NCBI GenBank assembly: GCA_050245975.1
Contig: JBFWWW010000108.1
Location: 1 to 13,103, forward strand
Direction: 5' to 3'
DNA from: JBFWWW01 sp050245975
Lineage (GTDB): Bacteria; Pseudomonadota; Alphaproteobacteria; Rhizobiales; Hyphomicrobiaceae
DNA: 13,103 bases
Shown: in pieces, positions 1 to 6,507 of the stretch
How the letters are laid out: every line of letters begins with the position of its first letter
How positions within the stretch are numbered: position 1 is the first letter of the stretch
Notes under the pieces: generated by a model
Databases searched by the model: none
Seen by the model: the letters and a program-made list of their open reading frames with translations, nothing else
Told to the model about the DNA's origin: nothing
Made by a program: the position numbers and the translations under genes

Positions 1-1195
1 CCTGCTGCCGCGCGGCGATGCGGTGCAGGCCCTGCGCCAGACGGTCGGAGGTGTGCGCGAGGCGGTCGCCGGCCCGCGCGAAACGCACCGACAGCAGACG
101 CGGCTGGAACCGTGCCGACAGCCGCGCGAGATGCGTCGCGTGCACGCGCGTGTTGGCGAGCAGCGCGCGGCCGAGCCGCCTGTCGCAGGCATCGAAGCGC
201 TGGCGCGGCAGCGCCAGCAGGTCGGCGAGACGCGGCAGCCCGCGCGCGGCGGCCCGCAGCTCGGTGCGCACCGTATCGAGCAGGCGGCGCACGGCAACGC
301 TAAGGCGCAGCTCGAGCTTGCCGGTCTGCTCGACGAGATCGGATTTCTTCGGCACCACCCATTCGGCGGCCTTGGTGGGTGTCGGCGCACGCGCGTCGGC
401 GGCAAGGTCGATCAGCGTCCAATCGGTCTCGTGCCCGACGGCCGAGATCAACGGGATGCGACTCTCGGCCGCCGCGCGCACGACGATCTCCTCGTTGAAG
501 CCCCACAGGTCTTCCAGGCTGCCGCCGCCGCGGGCGACGATGAGAACGTCCGGGCGGGCGATGCGTCCGCCGGGCTCGAGGGCGTTGAAGCCGCGGATGG
601 CCGCCGCCACCTCCGCAGCGCTCGTCTCGCCCTGAACGCGCACCGGCCACAGCAGCACGCAGGTGGGGAAGCGCTCGGTGAAGCCGGCCAGCATGTCGCG
701 GATGACGGCGCCCGTGGGCGAGGTGACGATGCCGACGACGCCGGGCAGGAACGGAATCTTCTTCTTGCGCGCCTCGTCGAACAGCCCCTCGGCGGCGAGC
801 TTCTTCTTGCGTTCCTCGAGCAGCGCCATCAGCGCACCGGCGCCGGCCGGGGCCAGCGCGTCGATGACGATCTGGTACTTGGAGGAACCCGGATAGGTGG
901 TGACCCGCCCGGTGGCAATGACTTCCAGCCCTTCGGCCGGCTTGAACCGCAGGCCCTGATAGGTCGTGCGCCAGATGACGGCCTCGATCTTGGCCTTGTC
1001 GTCCTTGAGCGAGAAATAGCAATGGCCCGAGGCGTGCGGCCCGCGGAAGCCGGAGATCTCCCCGCGCAGGCGCACATAGCCGTACGTGCCCTCCAGCGTG
1101 CGCTTGATGGCGACGGAGAGCTCGGAGACGGAAAATTCCGGCGTATTGGCGCCTTCCGCTGCGCGGGTGCGCTGTGGCCGCACGGTTTCTGTCAC
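1..1195 (-). CDS. xseA: Exodeoxyribonuclease VII large subunit (partial, 3' end outside window)
   Basis: Large subunit of exonuclease VII, which with XseB degrades single-stranded DNA to oligonucleotides in the cytoplasm. The minus frame is open for 398 codons to the window edge. Near the N-terminus (about residues 19-110) is the OB-fold DNA-binding domain, with TPEFSVSELSVAIKRTLEG and the segment RLRGEISGFRGPHASGHCYF. The catalytic region contains ARGGGSLEDLWGFNEE (about 221-236; R222, GGG 223-225, W231) followed by the family's SAVGHETDWTLIDLAAD stretch. The visible part ends in the Arg/Leu-rich helical region that precedes the XseB-binding C-terminus, so the stop codon lies outside the window. 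The start is a GTG at 1195-1193, preceded by a weak TTGGA ribosome site; a second in-frame GTG lies four codons later. The gene is divergent from purD. Identity is firm by motif; the exact start is uncertain. Confidence 0.93.
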   Translation of the reverse strand, partial: MTETVRPQRTRAAEGANTPEFSVSELSVAIKRTLEGTYGYVRLRGEISGFRGPHASGHCYFSLKDDKAKIEAVIWRTTYQGLRFKPAEGLEVIATGRVTTYPGSSKYQIVIDALAPAGAGALMALLEERKKKLAAEGLFDEARKKKIPFLPGVVGIVTSPTGAVIRDMLAGFTERFPTCVLLWPVRVQGETSAAEVAAAIRGFNALEPGGRIARPDVLIVARGGGSLEDLWGFNEEIVVRAAAESRIPLISAVGHETDWTLIDLAADARAPTPTKAAEWVVPKKSDLVEQTGKLELRLSVAVRRLLDTVRTELRAAARGLPRLADLLALPRQRFDACDRRLGRALLANTRVHATHLARLSARFQPRLLSVRFARAGDRLAHTSDRLAQGLHRIAARQQ

Positions 1196-1318
1196 GTCGG
1201 GTCCAATGTTTGTTTCAGGCGCCTTCGATGCTACATCATCGCCGCCCGGGCGCGGGCCAATCCGCGACCCATGATTGCGGCCACGGTTCTAACGGTTTGC
1301 GGTGCGGGGGTAAATGCC
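1196..1318. promoter_or_regulatory. Divergent xseA/purD control region
   Basis: These 123 bases separate the GTG of xseA from the ATG of purD and must carry promoters for one or both. A weak sigma70-like pair for purD can be drawn (TTGTTT near 1210 and TACATC near 1232, 16-base spacer), but the match is poor. A small inverted repeat, CGATG-6 nt-CATCG, occupies 1226-1241. The purD ribosome site is the G-run just before 1311. No purine riboswitch or recognisable operator was seen. The regulatory role is inferred from the divergent layout, not from a clear motif. Confidence 0.35.
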
Positions 1319-2614
1319 ATGAACGTGCTGATCATCGGCTCCGGCGGACGCGAGCATGCGCTGGCCTGGGCCATCGCGGCGAGCCCCCTGCTCGACCGGC
1401 TCACCTGCGCGCCGGGCAACGCCGGCATCGCGCAGGTGGCGGAGTGCGTGAACCTCGATTCGGCCGATCCCGAGGCGGTGATCGCCTTCTGCCGCGCGCA
1501 CGACATCGGCTTTGTCGTCATCGGGCCCGAGGCGCCGCTGGTGGCGGGGCTCGGCGACGCGCTCGGTACCGCCGGCATCAAGTATTTCGGCCCGACGAAG
1601 GCGGCAGCCCAGCTCGAAGGCTCCAAGGGCTTCACGAAGGACCTGTGCCGCGCCGAGAACATCCCCACCGGCGCCTACGGGCGCTTCACGGACGCGGCGT
1701 CCGCCAAGGCCTATGCGGCGCGCCAGCCGCTGCCGACCGTGGTGAAGGCCGACGGCCTCGCCGCCGGCAAGGGCGTCGTCATCGCGCAGACGCGGGCCGA
1801 GGCCGACGCCGCCATCGATGCCTGCTTCTCCGGCGCGTTCGGCAGCGCGGGCGCCGAGATCGTCATCGAGGAATTCCTCGAAGGCGAGGAGGTGAGCTTC
1901 TTCGCGCTCGTCGACGGGGCCAACATCCTGCCGCTGGCGAGCGCGCAGGACCACAAGCGCGTCGGCGACGGCGACACCGGGCCCAACACCGGCGGCATGG
2001 GCGCCTATTCGCCGGCGCCGGCGATGACGGCCGAGATGACGCGGCGGACGATGGACGAGATCATCCGCCCCACCGTCGCCGGCATGGCCAGGCGCGGCAT
2101 GCCGTTCAAGGGCGTGCTGTTCCTCGGCGTGATGATCACCAGGGACGGGCCGAAGCTCTACGAATACAACGTGCGCTTCGGCGACCCGGAATGCCAGGTG
2201 CTGATGATGCGCCTCAAGTCGGATGTGCTGGCCGCGCTGATCGCCACCGCCGACGGCGTGCTCGACCGCTTCGACCTGCGCTGGCACGACGAGGCGGCGC
2301 TGACGGTGGTGATGGCCGCCAACGGCTATCCCGGCACGCCGGAGAAGGGCTCCGAGATCAGGGGTCTCGATGCGGCCGCGGCGCTGCCGGGCGTCGAGGT
2401 CTTCCATGCCGGGACCAGGGCCGAGGGCGACAGGGTGCTGGCCGACGGCGGGCGCGTGCTGGCGGTGACGGCGCGCGGAGGGACCGTGATGGAGGCCAAG
2501 GCGCGCGCCTACGCGGCGGTGGCAAAGATCGACTGGCCGGGCGGCTTCTGCCGCTCCGACATCGGCTGGCGGGCGGTGGCGCGCGAAGCGGCCGCCCAGG
2601 CGACGAAGACATGA
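1319..2614 (+). CDS. purD: Phosphoribosylamine--glycine ligase (GAR synthetase)
   Basis: Cytoplasmic ligase for the second step of de novo purine synthesis: 5-phosphoribosylamine + glycine + ATP gives glycinamide ribonucleotide. The protein is 431 residues, normal for PurD. It opens with MNVLIIGSGGREHALAWAIA, the family's N-terminal signature. An ATP-grasp domain spans roughly residues 100-295, including VVKADGLAAGKGVV, the acidic stretch EEFLEGEEVSFFALVDG, and the PurD signature RFGDPECQ at 286-293. The C-terminal domain follows. The ATG at 1319 is set by the conserved N-terminus and a G-rich ribosome site; the overlapping ATG at 1314 hits a stop after two codons. The reading frame stays open far upstream on the plus strand, but that part is antisense to xseA and not coding. 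The next gene starts 7 bases after the stop, suggesting cotranscription. Confidence 0.98.
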   Translation: MNVLIIGSGGREHALAWAIAASPLLDRLTCAPGNAGIAQVAECVNLDSADPEAVIAFCRAHDIGFVVIGPEAPLVAGLGDALGTAGIKYFGPTKAAAQLEGSKGFTKDLCRAENIPTGAYGRFTDAASAKAYAARQPLPTVVKADGLAAGKGVVIAQTRAEADAAIDACFSGAFGSAGAEIVIEEFLEGEEVSFFALVDGANILPLASAQDHKRVGDGDTGPNTGGMGAYSPAPAMTAEMTRRTMDEIIRPTVAGMARRGMPFKGVLFLGVMITRDGPKLYEYNVRFGDPECQVLMMRLKSDVLAALIATADGVLDRFDLRWHDEAALTVVMAANGYPGTPEKGSEIRGLDAAAALPGVEVFHAGTRAEGDRVLADGGRVLAVTARGGTVMEAKARAYAAVAKIDWPGGFCRSDIGWRAVAREAAAQATKT

Positions 2615-2621
2615 CGAAGCG

Positions 2622-3602
2622 ATGAAGACGCCGGCCCACCCGCAGCGGCGCACGGCGCTGCCCGTCAAGCCGCCGACGATCGCGCTGGCGCTCGGCGGCG
2701 GCGGCGCGCGCGGTCTCGCCCACATCCTCATGCTCGAGGTGTTCGACGAGATGGGCCTCAAGCCGCGCATCATCGCCGGCACGTCCATCGGCGCCATCTT
2801 CGGCGCGGCCTACGCCTCGGGCCTGTCCGCCAAGCTGATCCGCGCGCACACCGAGGAAGCGCTCGGCCAGCGCTTCGGCCTCGTCCGCCAGCTCTTCACC
2901 GCCCGCTCCGAGCCGGCAATGCGGCTCTTCCGGCTGGTGCCGATGCGCTCGACGCTGCTCAACCCCGAGACGCTCGCCAACCTGATGCTGCCGGACAACG
3001 TGGCGCGGGACTTCGCGCACCTCAAGATCCCGCTCCGGATCGTCGCCACCGACTTCCACGAGCAGGACGCCGTGGTGCTGACGCAGGGGCCGTTGCGGCC
3101 GGCCATCGCCGCCAGCATGGCGCTGCCGGCCCTGTTCTCGCCCGTGACCATCGGCGGCCGCACGCTGATGGACGGCGGGCTCGTCAACCCGCTGCCCTTC
3201 GACGTGGTGGCGGGAGAAGCCGACGTCACCATCGCCATCGACGTCAGCGGCGCCAACGTGCGCGCGGAGGAACGGCGCCACCCCTCGGCCTTCGAGGCGC
3301 TCGTCGCCTCCTCGCAGATCCTGCAGGCCTCGATCGTGCGCGAGAAACTGAAATCCGTGCAGCCCGACATCTACATCGACGTCGACGTCGACAAGTTCCA
3401 CGTGCTCGACTTCCTGCGCTACGAGGACGTCTTCGAGGCCGCGGCCCCCGCCAAGGCGCAGCTCAGACGCCAGCTCCAGCGCGTGCTCGCGAGCCAGACG
3501 CTGGAGACCATCCAGGCGCCCGAGCCGCAACCCGTGCTTCCCGCCCCGACGCGCAAACGACGCCTCGGCGGACTGCGCCGCCCGAAACGCAACGAACCCT
3601 GA
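2622..3602 (+). CDS. Patatin-like phospholipase family protein (RssA/YjjU-like)
   Basis: Predicted serine lipid acyl-hydrolase of the bacterial patatin family, 326 residues. The family elements are all present in order: the oxyanion-hole glycine loop LGGGGARGLAH (G25-G28, R30, G31), the nucleophile elbow GTSIG at 53-57 with Ser55, and the catalytic aspartate motif DGG at 184-186 in LMDGGLVNPLPFDV. This gives an intact Ser/Asp dyad. No signal peptide is visible. The C-terminus after about residue 290 is proline- and then arginine/lysine-rich (TRKRRLGGLRRPKRN), possibly a membrane- or nucleic-acid-contacting tail. The ATG at 2622 follows a GAAG-rich stretch; an ATG at 2611 overlaps the purD stop and ends at once. 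The 7-base gap after purD suggests an operon, but no functional link to purine synthesis is evident. The substrate is unknown. Confidence 0.9.
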   Translation: MKTPAHPQRRTALPVKPPTIALALGGGGARGLAHILMLEVFDEMGLKPRIIAGTSIGAIFGAAYASGLSAKLIRAHTEEALGQRFGLVRQLFTARSEPAMRLFRLVPMRSTLLNPETLANLMLPDNVARDFAHLKIPLRIVATDFHEQDAVVLTQGPLRPAIAASMALPALFSPVTIGGRTLMDGGLVNPLPFDVVAGEADVTIAIDVSGANVRAEERRHPSAFEALVASSQILQASIVREKLKSVQPDIYIDVDVDKFHVLDFLRYEDVFEAAAPAKAQLRRQLQRVLASQTLETIQAPEPQPVLPAPTRKRRLGGLRRPKRNEP

Positions 3603-3665
3603 ACATCTTTCCGCCTCGATACCGCCGTCAGCAGCCGCTAGCGTGCCTTCCGCTCACGCAACGGA

Positions 3666-3749
3666 CGCGGAACCTGTTGATAGCCATCCGAGTTCCGCGC
3701 GCCGGTCGCCGGCGACGGATGCGGCGCACACGGAACAGGCTATCCACAG
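3666..3749. repeat. Paired inverted repeats in the 3603-3837 gap
   Basis: The 235-base gap between the patatin gene and the HExxH gene holds two inverted pairs. CGCGGAAC (3666-3673) is mirrored by GTTCCGCG (3692-3699). CTGTTGATAGCC (3674-3685) is mirrored by GGCTATCCACAG (3738-3749) with one mismatch. The left arms are directly adjacent. There is no T-run, so this is not a classical terminator of the patatin gene. It could be an operator or part of the HExxH gene leader. A weak TTGCAC-17-TTTGTA promoter-like pair lies at 3765-3793. Chance pairing in GC-rich DNA cannot be excluded. Confidence 0.3.
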
Positions 3750-3837
3750 CCCGGCTTTTGTGACTTGCACCGGCCACCGAACACGGCTTTGTAGTGCCAC
3801 CCCGCGCGTAAGCAACTTCGGAAGAGGGCTTTCGGAA

Positions 3838-4626
3838 ATGCGACAGCGCATGACGCCCGACGCGTTTCGCGTGGACATCGACCTCGATTTCGCGGCGCGC
3901 GAAGCACAGCGCGTCAGCGACATGCTGGCAGCGCTCCGGCGCCGGCACGACCTGTCGCGCTACGAGTATACGCAGCACGTGCGCATCGTCCCCGGCGGCG
4001 AGACGTTCAGCCATCCGGTGCTGACGCTGTCGAACCGCTTCGCCGACGACGAGGACCTGCTGCTCTCCACCTACCTGCACGAGCAGATGCACTGGTACCT
4101 GTGGCTGTTCGGCACGCCGGACACGGACCCGCTGGCGCCGTTCTTCGACGAGCTCGTGCGGCGCTATCCGGAGGCGCCGACGCGGCTGCCGGAAGGCGCG
4201 CGCGGCTACGACGCCACCTACCTGCATCTCGTCATCAACTGGCTCGAAATCATGGCGACGTCGGAGTTCATCGGCTTCGAGCGCGCCGCGCGCGTGGCCG
4301 AGACGCCCTACGGCTACCGCTGGATCTATCGCACGGTGCTCAAGGACTGGAACGCGCTGCAGGACCTCTATACCGAGCACGGCCTGTTTCCGATCAGGAC
4401 GGCCTCGGAGCTGCGGGCGGCGAAGCCGGAGGGCGGACGCCGGCGCGCGGCGAAGCGTCCCGACAAGGCGGCGGCGCCACGGCAGGGCAAGGCCATCGGC
4501 AACAGCGCGCTCACCCCGCTCCGCCTCAGCGCCGGGCGGCGAAGAACGACCGCAGCAGCGCGGCCGACGCCTGCTCCGCGAGCCCGCCATAGACTTCTGG
4601 CGCATGGTGGCAAGTCGGTGAACTGA
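3838..4626 (+). CDS. Uncharacterised protein with HExxH zinc-peptidase-like motif
   Basis: I do not recognise a named family. The 262-residue product contains STYLHEQMHWYLWLFG, with an HExxH zincin motif at H81-E82-Q83-M84-H85 on a predicted helix. About 50 residues on is a second helical acidic segment, NWLEIMATSEFIGFERA (E137, E143), positioned where gluzincins carry their third zinc ligand. A zinc-dependent peptidase-like fold is therefore plausible, but activity is inference. No signal peptide or membrane helix is seen, so it is probably cytoplasmic. Residues from about 201 on are low-complexity Arg/Ala/Pro. The ATG at 3838 has a GAAGAGG ribosome site (3821-3827); MTPDAF at 3850 is the alternative. 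The frame is open back to 3643, but that part is poor-quality sequence and probably noncoding. The 3' end overlaps tadA antisense by 101 bases. Confidence 0.75.
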   Translation: MRQRMTPDAFRVDIDLDFAAREAQRVSDMLAALRRRHDLSRYEYTQHVRIVPGGETFSHPVLTLSNRFADDEDLLLSTYLHEQMHWYLWLFGTPDTDPLAPFFDELVRRYPEAPTRLPEGARGYDATYLHLVINWLEIMATSEFIGFERAARVAETPYGYRWIYRTVLKDWNALQDLYTEHGLFPIRTASELRAAKPEGGRRRAAKRPDKAAAPRQGKAIGNSALTPLRLSAGRRRTTAAARPTPAPRARHRLLAHGGKSVN

Positions 4627-4984
4627 AGAAGCGCGACCCGTTCTCGACCGCGCCGCCCTTCGGGTCGGCCGCGCCGAAATAGAGCCGTCGCACGCGCGCG
4701 AACGAGATCGCCGCGGCGCACATGGCGCACGGCTCGAGCGTGACGTAGAGGTCGGCTTCGCCCAGGCGGTCCGTCCCCAGGAGACGGCAGGCGCCGCGGA
4801 TGGCAAGCGTTTCGGCATGCGCCGTCGGATCGGCCAGCGTGCGCATGCGGTTGCCGGCACGCGCCAGCACCCGCCCGTCCGCCGCGACGATGACGGCGCC
4901 GACGGGAACCTCGCCCAGCGCCGCCGCAGCCTCGGCCTCGGCGAGCGCCAACTGCATGTGGCCTGGGACGGGGTGAGATGTCAT
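4526..4984 (-). CDS. tadA: tRNA-specific adenosine deaminase
   Basis: Deaminates wobble adenosine-34 to inosine in tRNA-Arg(ACG), an essential step in decoding CGN codons. The 152-residue protein has the zinc-dependent deaminase signature: HAE at 56-58 (H56 zinc ligand, E58 proton shuttle) and PCAMC at 85-89 (C86 and C89 zinc ligands) in the context YVTLEPCAMCAAAISFARV. GEVPVGAVIV (24-33) and FGAADPKGGA are also typical of TadA, which separates it from cytidine or guanine deaminases. The ATG at 4984 is preceded by GGGAG with suitable spacing; the open frame continues upstream to 5116 but that sequence runs into the divergent rluB-type gene and looks noncoding. Its 3' end overlaps the end of the convergent HExxH gene. 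Its start faces the pseudouridine synthase gene 33 bases away. Confidence 0.95.
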   Translation of the reverse strand: MTSHPVPGHMQLALAEAEAAAALGEVPVGAVIVAADGRVLARAGNRMRTLADPTAHAETLAIRGACRLLGTDRLGEADLYVTLEPCAMCAAAISFARVRRLYFGAADPKGGAVENGSRFFSSPTCHHAPEVYGGLAEQASAALLRSFFAARR

Positions 4985-5017
4985 AAAGGGCTCCCAACGC
5001 GAGACCGTACACACGCC

Positions 5018-5938
5018 ATGCGCACCAGCAAACCCGGCCAGCGCCGCCACGCCGCGGCCGCAGCCCCCGCAGCGAGGCCGGCCAAGCCGCAACGACCGCG
5101 CCCCGGGCGCGCACACGCGGACGCCGATGCCGGCGCGCCGAGCGGACCCATGCGCATCGCCAAGGCGCTAGCGCGCGCCGGCCTGTGCTCGCGCCGCGAG
5201 GCCGAACGCTGGATCGGCGAGGGCCGCGTCGCCGTCAACGGCGAGACCCTGACGAGCCCTGCCCGCGACGTGACGCCCGCCGACCGCATCCTGGTCGACG
5301 GCCAGCCGCTGCCGGCGGCCGAGCCGGTCCGGATGTGGCGATACCACAAGCCGAAAGGCCTCGTCACCACGCACCGCGACCCGGAAGGGCGCAAGACCGT
5401 GTTCGAGGCCCTGCCGCCCGGCATGCCGCGCGTGATCTCGATCGGCCGGCTCGACTACAACACCGAGGGACTGCTGCTGCTCACCAACGACGGCGCGCTG
5501 GCCCGCCACATCGAGCTGCCGGAGACGGGCTGGCTCAGGCGCTACCGCGTGCGCGCGCACGGCAAGGTGACGCAGGAGCAGCTCGACGCGCTCAAGGACG
5601 GCGTCACCATCGACGGCCAGCGCTACGGTCCCATCGTCGCCACGCTCGACAGCACGCAGGGGTCGAACGTGTGGCTCACGGTGGGCCTGCGCGAGGGCAA
5701 GAATCGCGAGGTGCGCACGATCCTCGCCCACCTCGACCTGGCGGTGAACCGCCTGATCCGCATCTCCTTCGGACCGTTCCAGCTTCTCGACCTGGCGCCC
5801 GGCGCCGTCGAGTCGGTGCGCCGCCGCGTGCTCGTCGACCAGCTCGGCCGCAAGCTCGTCGCCGAGCTCGGCCTCGATGCGGACGAGACGCCGCAACGGG
5901 CCCGCGGGCGCGCGAAGCGCACGGAGCCCGCCGCGTGA
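5018..5938 (+). CDS. rluB: 23S rRNA pseudouridine synthase, RluB/RsuA family
   Basis: Converts a specific uridine (U2605 in E. coli RluB) to pseudouridine in 23S rRNA. The 306-residue product has an S4 RNA-binding domain from about residue 45 (MRIAKALARAGLCSRREAER), then the RsuA/RluB/E/F catalytic domain. The catalytic aspartate is D146 in ISIGRLDYNTEGLLLLTND. Other family blocks are YHKPKGLVTTHRDPEGR and LREGKNREVRTILAHL, with ISFGPF near the end. Residues 1-44 and the C-terminal 20 are Arg/Ala/Pro-rich and disordered-looking; such basic extensions are common in alphaproteobacterial members. The ATG at 5018 has no strong ribosome site, and ATG 5150, directly before the S4 domain, is a credible alternative. 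Assignment within the RluB/RluE/RluF/RsuA group is probable, not certain. The stop overlaps the rsmD start. Confidence 0.9.
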   Translation: MRTSKPGQRRHAAAAAPAARPAKPQRPRPGRAHADADAGAPSGPMRIAKALARAGLCSRREAERWIGEGRVAVNGETLTSPARDVTPADRILVDGQPLPAAEPVRMWRYHKPKGLVTTHRDPEGRKTVFEALPPGMPRVISIGRLDYNTEGLLLLTNDGALARHIELPETGWLRRYRVRAHGKVTQEQLDALKDGVTIDGQRYGPIVATLDSTQGSNVWLTVGLREGKNREVRTILAHLDLAVNRLIRISFGPFQLLDLAPGAVESVRRRVLVDQLGRKLVAELGLDADETPQRARGRAKRTEPAA

Positions 5939-6507
5939 GAGTTGTCGGCGGACAGTTGCGCGGGCGCGCCCTGGTCGCCCCGCCCGGCGATGCGACGCGG
6001 CCGACGTCAGACCGCGTGCGCGAGGCCGTGTTCAACATCCTGGCGCACGGCATCCCCGATTTCACCATCGAGGGCGCGCGCGTGCTCGATCTCTTCGCCG
6101 GCACCGGCGCGCTCGGCCTCGAGGCGCTGTCGCGCGGCGCGGCCTTCTGCGTCTTCGTCGAGGAGGCGGCGGAGGCGCGCGGCGCCATCCGCGCCAACAT
6201 CGAGACGCTGGGTCTGACGGGCGCAACGCGCATCTTCCGCCGCGACGCGACGATGCTCGGTCCCGCCGCCAACCGCGGCGCGGCCCATCTCGTGTTCGCC
6301 GATCCGCCCTACGGCCGCGGCCTCGGCGAGCGCGCGCTGGCGGCCGCAGCCGCGGGCGGCTGGCTGATGCCCGGCGCGATTGCGGTGCTGGAGGAGCGCA
6401 AGGGCACGGCGCTGCAGATCCCCTCCGGCTTCACGCTGCTGGATCAGCGCGACTGGGGCGACACCGACGTCGCCTTCCTGCGCTACAAGGGAGCCGCCGA
6501 TGCCTGA
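5935..6507 (+). CDS. rsmD: 16S rRNA (guanine(966)-N2)-methyltransferase
   Basis: SAM-dependent methyltransferase that makes m2G966 in 16S rRNA. The 190-residue product has the full family pattern: MRVVGGQLRGRAL at the N-terminus, RPTSDRVREAVFNIL, the SAM-binding loop VLDLFAGTGALGLEALSRG (D52, G56-T57-G58), and the N6/N2-type catalytic motif DPPY at 123-126 in HLVFADPPYGRGLGE. The start is GTG at 5935, which overlaps the upstream stop TGA (5936-5938) as GTGA, a layout that favours translational coupling with the rluB-type gene. The frame extends further upstream but only as a shadow of that gene. Its own 3' end overlaps the transporter start by 8 bases. Confidence 0.95.
   Translation: MRVVGGQLRGRALVAPPGDATRPTSDRVREAVFNILAHGIPDFTIEGARVLDLFAGTGALGLEALSRGAAFCVFVEEAAEARGAIRANIETLGLTGATRIFRRDATMLGPAANRGAAHLVFADPPYGRGLGERALAAAAAGGWLMPGAIAVLEERKGTALQIPSGFTLLDQRDWGDTDVAFLRYKGAADA

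Noticed and set aside
1210..1237. Sigma70 promoter for purD (TTGTTT-16-TACATC)
   Set aside because: Only three of six bases match at -35 and the -10 is poor; too weak to list as a separate promoter.
23..1318. Plus-strand frame open for over 430 codons upstream of purD, continuous with it
   Set aside because: It is antisense to xseA, whose protein matches its family along the whole length. The open frame reflects high GC, and PurD's conserved N-terminus begins at 1319.
1289..2797. Long minus-strand frame (502 codons) across purD
   Set aside because: Composition is Arg/Ala/His-rich with no recognisable motif; it is the antisense shadow of a clear purD.
2358..3530. Minus-strand frame with a VDVDVDVDVG stretch, looking like a repeat protein
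   Set aside because: The repeat comes from the palindromic GTCGAC run that encodes IDVDVDK in the patatin-like protein on the plus strand; the frame is a shadow.
3643..3837. N-terminal extension of the HExxH protein by 65 residues
   Set aside because: The extension lacks structure or a ribosome site, while ATG 3838 has GAAGAGG upstream. This stretch also carries the inverted repeats, so it is more likely leader DNA.
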